A stretch of DNA of 14,593 nt from an uncultured Clostridia bacterium (lineage in GTDB: Bacteria > Bacillota > Clostridia > Oscillospirales > Acutalibacteraceae): contig CAMJYF010000013.1 in NCBI GenBank assembly GCA_946409885.1, positions 1 to 14,593 of the forward strand. Reading direction: 5' to 3'. This document shows, in pieces, positions 7,780-14,593 of the stretch (the stretch's first letter is position 1; the number at the start of each line of letters is the position of its first letter). The notes beneath the pieces were generated by a model, which saw nothing but the letters and a program-made list of their open reading frames with translations, was not told where the DNA came from and did not search any database. The position numbers were made by a program, and so were the translations under genes.

Positions 7780-9357
7780 ATGACCAATGACGGCGCAGGC
7801 AGCGGAAGAGGGCCCGCCGACCGTTTTCAGGATGATTCCGTTGACGAGATTCTTTCGGGGATCCTGAACAAAGACGGTTCTTTCAATGAGGAATTCGACG
7901 CGCTTCTGACAAAATATCTGGGCGAGGACGCGGCGCACGTGGCGTCGCTGCGGGGCGTGGATCTGTCCAGCCGGGTGGATGAGCCCCGTCCGCGCCAGCA
8001 TGTGGAATATGAGGATCCGGACGATCCCTACGGCTACGGCCCCAGCCGCCCCGGCAGGGACGTGGACCGGCGCATTGCGGACAAAATGCCGGAGGACGTG
8101 CGCTACGTTTACACCGAGGCGGCCTCGCAGGCGCAGCGGCCGGAGTTTACGGCCACCGGCGGCGTGCGTTACCCCGCCATGGGCGTGGGCGATTCCGAGG
8201 AGCGCGTGGTTTACGACGCGGAATGGGAAGAGCGCGCCCGGGAGGAGGCGGCGCGGCTGCAGCGCGTCCGGGAGGACCGGATGCTGCGGGGCGACAGCAC
8301 CTACGTGCGCTCCTTTGTGGCCGGCGGCAGGCCCATGCGCGGGCGGTCGCCCTTTATCGACCCCCTTTCCGCCGACGACGATTTTGACGACCCCTACCGC
8401 GGCGACGCGCGGAGACAGAACGGCGGCAACTCTTTTTTTCAGGAAGGTCCTCCCGCAAGACAGGCAAGAAATAAAGCGGGCCGGCAGCGCGGCTCCGCGG
8501 GCGGAAGGACCGGATCGGCAAGAACAGCCCCGCGCGGCGCGGGCGGAAGAGAGGACGTCTTCGAGTCCTTTTCCGATTCCTACGAAATGGCGGAGCGGTC
8601 CCGGGCGGCATGGATGCAGCCGGATGACGAATCCTCCTCCGGCAGAAGACGCCGCGGCGACCGGCGGCGCGATCAGCTGCCCCGGATCACCAGCACCCTG
8701 CGGGACGATTATGACAGCATGAGCGGATTGACGGAGGACTACGGCAGCCCGCCCCGCCGGGAGCCGCCTCCCCAGCTACGGGAAGAGCCGGAGCTGGACC
8801 CCCGCGGCGAGCGTTTTGCGGCGGCGTTCCACCGGAATCATCCGGAAGAACTTCCCGAAGAGGAGGAGCCGCAGCCCAGCCGGGTGGACCCCCGTGCGCT
8901 GGAGCAGGCGCGGGAACAGCGGCAGGGGCTCCGCTCCACCGTTTCCGAAATCGTGGATAAGTACGACAGACGCAGCGAGGAAGAGGCCCAGGCCCGCGAA
9001 AAAGCGCTGCGGGAGGAAATGGAGCGGCAGGAGGCGGAGCGCACCGCGCGCGAGAACTTTCTGAACAGCCTTTCCAGCGAGGTGGCCACCGCGCTGGACG
9101 AGGAAAACGGCGAGGAGGAGCAGCCGGAGGAGTATGACGATCTCACCGGCGCCACCGGCGGGCGGTACGTGCCCGGAACGGACGCGCTGAAAGCCTTTGC
9201 GGCGGCCCACAGCGGCGGCAATGAAGGCGACGGAAGCGGCGGGACGCCGGAGGGCGAGGACCCTCCGGAGGAGCCGGCGGCGCCTGATTACAGCATCTAT
9301 CTGGATCCCATCACGGAACCGGAGGAGGGGACCGGCGAAACCGGCGAACCCTCCTGA
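7780..9357 (+). CDS. Charged, low-complexity coiled-coil protein of unknown function
   Basis: I do not recognise this 525-residue protein. It has no signal peptide, membrane segment or cysteine, so it is probably cytoplasmic. A short ordered N-terminus (about 14-48, with VDEILSGILN and FNEEFDALLTKYLG) looks like two amphipathic helices. Then come Pro/Asp/Arg-rich stretches, a basic Gly/Arg-rich part (about 224-298), an acidic/basic alternating segment likely to form a long coiled coil (about 371-440), and a very acidic Gly/Pro/Glu tail. Arg, Glu, Asp and Pro dominate. AAGGAG at 7766-7771, eight bases before the ATG at 7780, selects this start over an in-frame ATG at 7750 that has no such site. 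Lying between two sortase genes, it could be a cytoplasmic scaffold for their unusually long N-termini, but that is a guess. Confidence 0.8.
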   Translation: MTNDGAGSGRGPADRFQDDSVDEILSGILNKDGSFNEEFDALLTKYLGEDAAHVASLRGVDLSSRVDEPRPRQHVEYEDPDDPYGYGPSRPGRDVDRRIADKMPEDVRYVYTEAASQAQRPEFTATGGVRYPAMGVGDSEERVVYDAEWEERAREEAARLQRVREDRMLRGDSTYVRSFVAGGRPMRGRSPFIDPLSADDDFDDPYRGDARRQNGGNSFFQEGPPARQARNKAGRQRGSAGGRTGSARTAPRGAGGREDVFESFSDSYEMAERSRAAWMQPDDESSSGRRRRGDRRRDQLPRITSTLRDDYDSMSGLTEDYGSPPRREPPPQLREEPELDPRGERFAAAFHRNHPEELPEEEEPQPSRVDPRALEQAREQRQGLRSTVSEIVDKYDRRSEEEAQAREKALREEMERQEAERTARENFLNSLSSEVATALDEENGEEEQPEEYDDLTGATGGRYVPGTDALKAFAAAHSGGNEGDGSGGTPEGEDPPEEPAAPDYSIYLDPITEPEEGTGETGEPS

Positions 9358-9451
9358 CGGCGGCTTGTGACGCCGGGGCGGTTTGCCCACCCAAGCGCCG
9401 GTTCCAGGCCCGCATTGCGCAAGCGATATTACAGTACAAAGGACAGATAAC

Positions 9452-10540
9452 GTGAAGTACCACACCATCAACAGTTTTGACGAGCCCGCGCGGGTGTTCA
9501 AACGCGCCGGCGCGCCGGAGGAGATCGAGATCCCCGCTACCATCGCGGAGTCGATCCGGCTCTATTTCAAAAGAAAGTTTTCCGCGGAAGGGCGGCGGCG
9601 CTTCCGCACCGATCATTTCCCCGTCAAGGGCGACAGCGCGAAGGAGGTCATCCGCAAGATCGTCAGGGCGGTGGCGTTCCTGCTGATCGTGGCCGGGCTG
9701 CTGTATTACGTCTACTATTACCACAATTACCGGCAGCGGGTGGCCCAGTACGGCAAGCTGACCGGTATCGTGAACGAGTATATCGACGTGCCGGAGGTCA
9801 AGCTGGACAAGGCCTGGAACGACATCAAGAGCAAATATCCCGCGGTGACCTTCCCGGAGGGGATGAACATCAAATACGCGCCCCTGTACGCCATCAATCA
9901 GGACGTGGTGGGGTGGCTGTCCATCCCCAATACCAACATATCCACGGTCCTGCTGCAAAGCGAATACAGCGATTATTATCTGTATAAGGATATCTTCCGC
10001 GAGACCAGCCGCTACGGCAATCCCTTTGTGGATACCAATTGCCGCATCGGCCCGGACGGCACCAGCAAGCAGATCATCATCTACGGGCACAACACCCACG
10101 ACGGGCTGATGTTCCATCAGCTGACCAAGTATATGGATGTGGAGGGCTACCGGAACGCGCCGGTCATCCAGCTGGATACCCTTTATGAATCCAGCCAGTG
10201 GAAGATCTTCGCGGTAATGCTGACCAACTCCACCTCCGATATGAACAACGGGGAAGTGTTCACCTACCTGTATCCGGATTTCTCCTCCGAGGCCTCTTTC
10301 CTCTCGCTGGTGCGTGATATCCGCGCCCGCTCCATGATCCATACGGACGTGGACGTGCAGGGAGGGGATACGATTTTGACGTTATACACCTGCTATCAGA
10401 ACATTTTCAAGGGCGGCCGTCTGGTGGTGTTTGCCAGAAAGGTGCGCGACGGCGAAAGCGCGGCGGTGGATACGTCAACGGCCTATTACGATTCGTCCGC
10501 TATTTTCCCGCAGGCTTATTACGACGCGATGGGATATTGA
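9452..10540 (+). CDS. Class B sortase, second copy
   Basis: Second membrane-bound class B sortase, 362 residues. A cytoplasmic N-terminus of about 68 residues, rich in Arg/Lys near the membrane, precedes a membrane segment (about 71-90). The sortase domain covers about 130-332, with H213 in IIYGHNTHDG, C314 in LTLYTC and R323 in GGRLVVFAR. Its short tail begins RDGESAAVD, almost the same as in the first sortase, so the two are paralogues that share an extension after the catalytic domain while their N-termini differ. The frame stays open to 9383, but GTG at 9452 has AAAGGA eight bases upstream and follows a 94-base gap with nothing else recognisable. The next gene starts ten bases after its stop. 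Confidence 0.93.
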   Translation: MKYHTINSFDEPARVFKRAGAPEEIEIPATIAESIRLYFKRKFSAEGRRRFRTDHFPVKGDSAKEVIRKIVRAVAFLLIVAGLLYYVYYYHNYRQRVAQYGKLTGIVNEYIDVPEVKLDKAWNDIKSKYPAVTFPEGMNIKYAPLYAINQDVVGWLSIPNTNISTVLLQSEYSDYYLYKDIFRETSRYGNPFVDTNCRIGPDGTSKQIIIYGHNTHDGLMFHQLTKYMDVEGYRNAPVIQLDTLYESSQWKIFAVMLTNSTSDMNNGEVFTYLYPDFSSEASFLSLVRDIRARSMIHTDVDVQGGDTILTLYTCYQNIFKGGRLVVFARKVRDGESAAVDTSTAYYDSSAIFPQAYYDAMGY

Positions 10541-10550
10541 GGGGGCAGCA

Positions 10551-12137
10551 ATGAATATCAGAATCTTTTTAGTCAATAACGAAAAAAACAATTACGCCGC
10601 GCGCCTGGCGCCGGAGCTGGCCTTTCTGTTTGAAGGGCAGCTGCCCTCGGAGGGCGGCGTGCGGTCGTACCGGTCCCTGCGCGACGCGGCGGACGACGTG
10701 GCGGCTGCCTTCTTGGATTCCCACGCCATTCTGTTTCTGGCGGAGCCGGCCAGGCTGGCCGAGACCAAAAAGCTGCTGGCCGCTTCCGTGGGGCTGACCC
10801 TGCGCTGCGACAGCGCCCTGCTGGAAAAGGCCTCGGCGACGCGCAACTCTTTGGCAGGGGAGCATTCCGATTTCGCCGTCACCCATGCCTACGTGCCGGA
10901 AAACGGCCGCGCGATCGTATGTGAGGACGGGCTGTACGCCGGTTTTTCCGTCACCGCCGGCAACCAGACGATTCTGGTGCTGCCGCTGGAGCGGGGCCGT
11001 ACGGAGCTGCTGCTGGAAAAAGAGGTGATCCCGCAGCTCAACGCCTCCTATCTGATCCGCGTGGATATGGGCGCCCTGAAGCGCTATCACGCCCGGCGGC
11101 TGGCGGCCGTCTGCGAGGAGCAGGACCTGCGCATTGCCGTGGCGGGTACCAACACCGCCGATTTCTTTACGGATTACCTCTCCTCGGAGCCCACCCTTGC
11201 CGACCGCATCATCCTTTCCGGCAAGGCGGAAAAGCGCGGCTCCCTGTCCCCGGCGGATTATGTGGTCAATCTTTCCATCACCGCCGCGGAATTCTACGGC
11301 ACCCCCTACGGCGTGGCCATTTCCAACGCGTTTTATTCCGGCAGCAATCCCTCCGGGGAAAAGCTCATCTATCTGGCCATCACCAACGAGTATGAGACCT
11401 CGTTGCGGGAGGTCCGTTCCCTGCCGGGGGAGGAGATCCCCTCGCTGCTGTCCCGCTGCTGCGGCGACCTGTGTACCTTTATCAGCGATATCGCGGGTAC
11501 GGACGCGGGCAACCGGGAGGTGTCGCGGGTCAACGAAAAATCCCTGACCTCTCAGTATAAGGTCATCATCGCCCTGGTGGCGGCGCTGGTGGCGGGGCTT
11601 GTCCTCTTTGCCGGCCTGTTTTTCACGCTGCACGGCTATACCCTTAAAACCTGGGCGGCCAACGCCTGGAGCGCGGTCTTCCCGGGCAGCAAACCCATCT
11701 TCACCTCGGAGGCGGAAACCACCACCGGGGAGGTGACGGAAAGCGTAGTGGCCACCACCAACAAAATCTCTCTGACCTCCGTCACGGCGCAGGATACCGC
11801 GGCGGCTACCACCGCCGGGGCTGCTTCCGCGTCCGCCTCCGCGTCGCGTTCTTCCTCGTCGGGCTCCGGTTCGTCGGGCTCTGATTCCTCCGGCGGCAGC
11901 GCGGCTACCCGCGCGCCGACCACGGCGGCCCCCACTACGGCGGCGCCCACCACGGCCGCGCCCGTTACGGTCCCGCCCACAACGGCGGTCGCGCCCCCCG
12001 CTTCGGAAACGCCCACCTCCGAAACGCCCGTTTCTGAGGAGACGCCCTCCGGCGAAACGCCGAGCGAGGAACCCACACAGCAATCTTCCGGAACCGAAAA
12101 CAATGAAGGCTCCGGTGAACAGGAGGAAGGCAACTGA
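10551..12137 (+). CDS. Single-pass membrane protein with degenerate CinA-like cytoplasmic domain and Thr/Pro-rich tail
   Basis: 528 residues in three parts. Residues 1-335 have no signal peptide and should be cytoplasmic. 337-360 is one membrane helix. 380-528 is a Ser/Thr/Pro/Glu-rich outside tail with APTTA and SETP-type repeats. By eye the first part follows CinA: VPENGRAIVCEDG then YAGF (115-132) fits the P-GA-x-N-x-GTAxGF stretch, LVLPLERG (142-149) the LPGPP loop, and EKEVIPQL (156-163) its following helix. LAAVCEEQDLRIAVAG (184-199) fits the start of the C-terminal deamidase domain, and YGVAISN (253-259) with SGEKLIYLAIT (268-278) fits its end. The GGLGPT and ESCTGG active motifs are absent and the middle domain is reduced to about 15 residues, so I infer a non-catalytic relative. 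Weak GAGGGG site before ATG 10551. There is no LPxTG-like signal at the C-terminus. Confidence 0.75.
   Translation: MNIRIFLVNNEKNNYAARLAPELAFLFEGQLPSEGGVRSYRSLRDAADDVAAAFLDSHAILFLAEPARLAETKKLLAASVGLTLRCDSALLEKASATRNSLAGEHSDFAVTHAYVPENGRAIVCEDGLYAGFSVTAGNQTILVLPLERGRTELLLEKEVIPQLNASYLIRVDMGALKRYHARRLAAVCEEQDLRIAVAGTNTADFFTDYLSSEPTLADRIILSGKAEKRGSLSPADYVVNLSITAAEFYGTPYGVAISNAFYSGSNPSGEKLIYLAITNEYETSLREVRSLPGEEIPSLLSRCCGDLCTFISDIAGTDAGNREVSRVNEKSLTSQYKVIIALVAALVAGLVLFAGLFFTLHGYTLKTWAANAWSAVFPGSKPIFTSEAETTTGEVTESVVATTNKISLTSVTAQDTAAATTAGAASASASASRSSSSGSGSSGSDSSGGSAATRAPTTAAPTTAAPTTAAPVTVPPTTAVAPPASETPTSETPVSEETPSGETPSEEPTQQSSGTENNEGSGEQEEGN
11913..11990 (+). repeat. APTTA-type coding repeat
   Basis: About four imperfect 15-base units coding APTTA/PPTTA, in the outside tail of the CinA-like membrane protein. 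Third bases vary between units, so selection has kept the amino-acid pattern. Such Thr/Pro stretches usually span the wall or carry O-glycans. Confidence 0.75.
12003..12074 (+). repeat. SETP-type acidic coding repeat
   Basis: Successive units coding SETPT, SETPV, SEETPS, GETPS and EEP, just after the APTTA block. They make the end of the tail acidic. Copy number is likely to vary between strains. Confidence 0.65.
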
Positions 12138-12199
12138 CCGACCGGCTGGGCAGGCGGTTTACGGCCGTCCCCGCTGTTCGGGCTTTGCCGGACAATACA

Positions 12200-13522
12200 A
12201 TGATGAAAAAAAAGCTTATCAAACTGACGGCGCTGCTGGCGGCGCTGGTACTCATGGCGCAGCTGTTTGCCCTGTCCGCGTTCGCGTTGAAGGCGGCCTT
12301 TTTGGGCGACGTGAACCTGGACGGCGCGCTGGATCCCGGCGACGCCCGTCTGGCGCTGCGCATCGCCATCGGGCTGGAGGGCGCTTCCACCGCCCAGAAG
12401 AAGCTGTCCGACGTGGATTCCGACAAGGAGATCACCCCCGCCGACGCGCGGCTGATCCTGCGGGCGGCCGTGGGGCTGGAGGCGGCCTTCCGTATTCAGT
12501 TCGTCTTTACGGACGCGGAGCTCAACGACGGTCCCGAAAAGCCCACCCCCACGCAGCCCACGCCTTCGCAGCCCTATCCGCAGGTGCCCGACGATTCCAA
12601 GCCGGAGCAGGGCGGTACCCAGACGCCGCAGACCGGCACGGTGCCGAAGCCTGTGGCAAGCACCCAGTCCGGCACGTTCACCTTCGTCTCCTACGGCTGG
12701 GGCGACGGCGTCGGCATGCCCCAGTACGGCGCGGTGAGCCTGGCCAAATCGGGCTATTCCTGCGAGCAGATCCTGAAGCACTACTTCACCGGCGTGAAGA
12801 TCGTCACCAATACCGACTATCCGGAGACGACGGATTACCTGGGCGAGTACTGCAATACGGATGAACTGATCGCCCGGATGGTCTACATGGAGATGTACGG
12901 CATTGTGGACGACAATCCCTCCGTGGCCGTGGAGGCGCTGAAGGCCCAGGCCGTCTGCCTGTTCACGCTGCTGAAATACCACTCCTTCTCCACCGCCAAC
13001 CGGTATGAGATCGGCGTGGCCTCCGGCAAATCCTATTCGTCCCTGCCGGAGATCCTGAAAAACGCCGTCCGCTCGGTGCGCGGGCAGTACCTGACGCTGG
13101 AGAACTCCGCCAACAACGCGCCCATTCAGGCGCTGTACGGGGCCATCTCCGCGGGGCGTACCGCTTCCGCCAAGGACGTGTGGGGGGAGGATTATCCCTA
13201 CCTGCAGTCCGTCAGCAGTCCCCTTACCACGGACAGCCCCAGCTTTTCCAATACCTTCTATTTCTCCAAAGAGCAGATGCGGGATATCATCAAGAGCTAC
13301 GACAGTTCCATCGTCCTGCAGGACGATCCCTCCCAGTGGATCAAAATCGTGTCGCACTCCGCCTCCATCGACGCGGACCGGGGTTATGTGACGAAGATCC
13401 AGGTGGGCAACAAGGTGCTGGACGGCTATTTCGGCTTCTGCGACGGCATGATGCGCAGTTACTTCTGGAGCACCCGGTATTTCAACTCCAGCACCTGCTT
13501 CTGTGTGATGTATACGCCGTGA
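12200..13522 (+). CDS. Secreted dockerin protein with circularly permuted SpoIID/LytB domain
   Basis: 440 residues. A signal peptide (cleavage near ALSAFA, residue 29) precedes two dockerin-type calcium loops, D37/N39/D41/D45/D48 and D71/D73/D75/E77/D82, each followed by a [10 protein letters not shown] helix ending GLE. A Pro/Thr/Gln linker follows (about 111-160). The SpoIID-like pieces then come in unusual order. [14 protein letters not shown] (165-178) and [11 protein letters not shown] (191-201), normally at the end of this domain, come first. MVYMEMYG (227-234) with E231 at the expected catalytic Glu, EALKAQAV (245-252), [18 protein letters not shown] (318-335) and WSTRYF (423-428) follow. 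The usual His of GWGHGVGM is Asp169. The family acts on stripped glycan strands or enhances wall amidases. Start: paired ATGs at 12200/12203, with no strong ribosome site; I took the first. Confidence 0.85.
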   Translation: MMKKKLIKLTALLAALVLMAQLFALSAFALKAAFLGDVNLDGALDPGDARLALRIAIGLEGASTAQKKLSDVDSDKEITPADARLILRAAVGLEAAFRIQFVFTDAELNDGPEKPTPTQPTPSQPYPQVPDDSKPEQGGTQTPQTGTVPKPVASTQSGTFTFVSYGWGDGVGMPQYGAVSLAKSGYSCEQILKHYFTGVKIVTNTDYPETTDYLGEYCNTDELIARMVYMEMYGIVDDNPSVAVEALKAQAVCLFTLLKYHSFSTANRYEIGVASGKSYSSLPEILKNAVRSVRGQYLTLENSANNAPIQALYGAISAGRTASAKDVWGEDYPYLQSVSSPLTTDSPSFSNTFYFSKEQMRDIIKSYDSSIVLQDDPSQWIKIVSHSASIDADRGYVTKIQVGNKVLDGYFGFCDGMMRSYFWSTRYFNSSTCFCVMYTP

Positions 13523-13560
13523 TACGCGCCTGCGCGTTCCTGCGGTCCTGAAAAGCATGT

Positions 13561-13590
13561 CCGCGCGGGGCAAAGGTCCCGCGCGGTTTT
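13561..13590 (+). terminator. Rho-independent terminator of the sortase module
   Basis: Perfect 9-base-pair GC stem (13561-13569 with 13578-13586), an 8-base loop, then TTTT. It lies 38 bases after the SpoIID-like gene and just before the folE ribosome site, so it would end the five-gene transcript. The U-tract is short. Confidence 0.75.
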
Positions 13591-13595
13591 CGGAT

Positions 13596-13602
13596 AAGGG
13601 GG
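13596..13602 (+). promoter_or_regulatory. Ribosome binding site selecting the TTG start of folE
   Basis: AAGGGGG, eight bases before the TTG at 13611. It lies directly after the terminator hairpin, so the in-frame ATG at 13557, which would put the hairpin inside the gene, is unlikely. Confidence 0.65.
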
Positions 13603-13610
13603 AAAAATTC

Positions 13611-14165
13611 TTGGACAGAGAGAGAATCGAAAACGCCGTGCGGGAGATCCTGCTGGCGGTAGGGGAGGACCCGGACCGGGAGGGCCTGGCGGAGACTCCC
13701 TCCCGCGTGGCGCGGATGTATGAGGAGATCTTCAGCGGGCTGAAGACCGATCCGGAGCAGTTTCTGAAAATCTTTTCGGAGGAAAAGAACGACGAAATGG
13801 TGGTGGTACGGGATATCCCGTTGTACTCTATGTGCGAGCACCACCTGCTGCCCTTTGTGGGCAAGGCCCATATCGTCTATATCCCCGGGGAGGGCAAGGT
13901 GATCGGCCTTTCCAAGCTGGCGCGGATCGTGGACTGCTTTGCCCGGCGGCCCCAGATCCAGGAACGGCTGACCTCCCAGATCGCCGATTTCCTGATGGAC
14001 CGTCTGGAACCGCGTGGCGTCGCCGTGCTGATCGAGGCAGAACACCTCTGCATGACCATGCGCGGCGCCCGGGCGGCCGGCGCCGTCACCAAAACCTCCG
14101 CCCTGCGGGGCGTGATGAAAAGCGACGCCCGCACCAGGGCCGAGGCTATGTCGTTGTTGGTTTAG
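13611..14165 (+). CDS. folE: GTP cyclohydrolase I
   Basis: Converts GTP to 7,8-dihydroneopterin triphosphate, the first step of the tetrahydrofolate/pterin pathway; cytoplasmic, usually a decamer. 184 residues, normal length. Zinc ligands C75 and H78 (in MCEHHLLPF) and C147 (in [11 protein letters not shown]) are present, as are the catalytic histidines H77 and H145. The family stretches [23 protein letters not shown] in outline (99-121) and [11 protein letters not shown] (157-167) are intact. An in-frame ATG at 13557 would add 18 residues coded across the terminator hairpin. TTG at 13611 has a good ribosome site and gives the standard N-terminus ([13 protein letters not shown]), so I chose it. 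No other folate gene is visible beside it. Confidence 0.96.
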   Translation: MDRERIENAVREILLAVGEDPDREGLAETPSRVARMYEEIFSGLKTDPEQFLKIFSEEKNDEMVVVRDIPLYSMCEHHLLPFVGKAHIVYIPGEGKVIGLSKLARIVDCFARRPQIQERLTSQIADFLMDRLEPRGVAVLIEAEHLCMTMRGARAAGAVTKTSALRGVMKSDARTRAEAMSLLV

Positions 14166-14166
14166 A

Positions 14167-14180
14167 GGGAGTAGGGAGTA
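14167..14180 (+). repeat. GGGAGTA short tandem repeat
   Basis: Two perfect copies of the 7-mer GGGAGTA directly after the folE stop, followed by a degenerate third (GGCAGCA). This is a simple sequence repeat with no visible role. Confidence 0.6.
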
Positions 14181-14224
14181 GGCAGCAGGGGAGAACCTGA
14201 GTGGGGGCGACTTCCGACTGCACA

Positions 14225-14233
14225 TGATACAAT
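14225..14233 (+). promoter_or_regulatory. Possible extended -10 element before rarA
   Basis: TGATACAAT fits TGn-TACAAT. No good -35 is present upstream, so this is a weak call; rarA may instead be read through from folE. Confidence 0.25.
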
Positions 14234-14254
14234 TCCACTTGAGAGGTGAGACCT

Positions 14255-14593
14255 ATGGCAGTACCGCTGGCCGACAGGATGCGGCCGAAAACGCTGGATG
14301 AGATCGTCGGGCAGCGACATCTGTTCGGGGAGGGCTGCGTCCTGCGCAATATCATTGAATCGGGCCGCATTCCGAACCTGATTTTCTACGGCCCCTCCGG
14401 CACGGGAAAGACCACGGTGGCGCGGATCATTGCCGCCTCCGCCAAAAAGCGGCTGCATATCCTCAACGGCACCAGCGCCTCGCTGAACGACGTGCGGGAT
14501 GTGATCGGCGAGATCAACACCATCGCCGCCCCCAACGGCCTGCTGCTGTATCTGGATGAGATCCAGTATTTCAATAAAAAACAGCAGCAGTCC
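14255..14593 (+). CDS. rarA: Replication-associated recombination protein A, N-terminal part
   Basis: AAA+ ATPase of the RarA/MgsA/WRNIP1 family, which acts at stalled replication forks together with single-strand binding protein. Only the first 113 residues are in the window; the full protein is usually a little over 400. Visible: PLADRMRPKTLDEIVGQRHL (4-23), the family's N-terminal signature; Walker A GPSGTGKTT (46-54); a T-S-A-S segment in the usual place; and Walker B LLLYLDEIQ (96-104) with D101 and E102, followed by FNKKQQQ. GAGAGG stands eight bases before the ATG at 14255. A DnaX-type clamp-loader subunit would show a zinc module and a different N-terminus, so RarA is preferred. Confidence 0.95.
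   Translation, partial: MAVPLADRMRPKTLDEIVGQRHLFGEGCVLRNIIESGRIPNLIFYGPSGTGKTTVARIIAASAKKRLHILNGTSASLNDVRDVIGEINTIAAPNGLLLYLDEIQYFNKKQQQS

Noticed and set aside
9358..9451. Possible hairpins between the coiled-coil gene and the second sortase
   Set aside because: Only 4-base stems without a T-run; no support for a terminator or regulatory RNA.
9311..10342. Minus-strand open frame opposite the second sortase
   Set aside because: Same situation: an antisense shadow of a well-supported gene.
10569..12083. Minus-strand open frame rich in Gly and Arg opposite the CinA-like gene
   Set aside because: Composition is the reverse complement of the Ala/Thr/Ser-rich coding strand; no motif or start signal.
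13523..13560. Start of folE at ATG 13557
   Set aside because: It would encode the terminator hairpin and add residues not typical of FolE; TTG at 13611 fits better.
11636..13864. Very long minus-strand open frame (742 codons) opposite the CinA-like and SpoIID-like genes
   Set aside because: It is antisense to clear coding sequence, crosses a terminator and a gene boundary, and its protein is low-complexity Gly/Arg/His/Val with no motif. GC-rich third positions create such frames.
1..14593. CRISPR arrays, insertion sequences, tRNA or rRNA genes
   Set aside because: Looked for direct-repeat arrays, transposase motifs and terminal repeats and for RNA-gene signatures; none were found by eye.

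Overview
This GC-rich window looks like an anaerobic Gram-positive member of the Clostridia, most likely Oscillospiraceae/Ruminococcaceae-like. The reasons are a clostridial-type Rnf operon, two class B sortases, a dockerin-bearing exported protein and GGAGG-type ribosome binding sites. The assignment is inferred from gene content only.

Left arm (1-6258, minus strand): one tightly packed electron-transport operon, read from right to left. The order is apbE (FMN transferase lipoprotein), a membrane-anchored NusG domain II protein, a Gx-transporter family membrane protein, then rnfC, rnfD, rnfG, rnfE and rnfA. The window cuts rnfA near its C-terminus, and rnfB is expected just beyond. Rnf couples ferredoxin oxidation and NAD+ reduction to ion export. 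ApbE would attach FMN covalently to the threonines of the SAT motifs in RnfD and RnfG, so maturation factor and targets are co-transcribed. Junctions are short overlaps or small gaps.

Divergent control region (6259-6600): AT-rich compared with its flanks. It holds an extended -10 promoter reading into apbE and two overlapping promoter candidates reading right.

Centre (6601-13522, plus strand): five genes, apparently one transcript, closed by a perfect GC hairpin terminator at 13561-13590. They encode (1) a class B sortase; (2) a 525-residue Cys-free, charged, apparently disordered protein with a coiled coil and no export signal; (3) a second class B sortase; (4) a single-pass membrane protein whose cytoplasmic half resembles a CinA protein that has lost its active-site motifs, followed by a long Thr/Ser/Pro-rich outside tail; and (5) a secreted protein with a dockerin pair and a SpoIID/LytB domain in circularly permuted order. 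No sorting-signal substrate is visible. The set looks like a cell-envelope assembly module and is the best candidate here for an undescribed system.

Right arm (13611-14593, plus strand): folE (GTP cyclohydrolase I, TTG start placed after the terminator) and the N-terminal third or so of rarA/mgsA (replication-associated AAA+ ATPase), cut by the window end. These are housekeeping genes.
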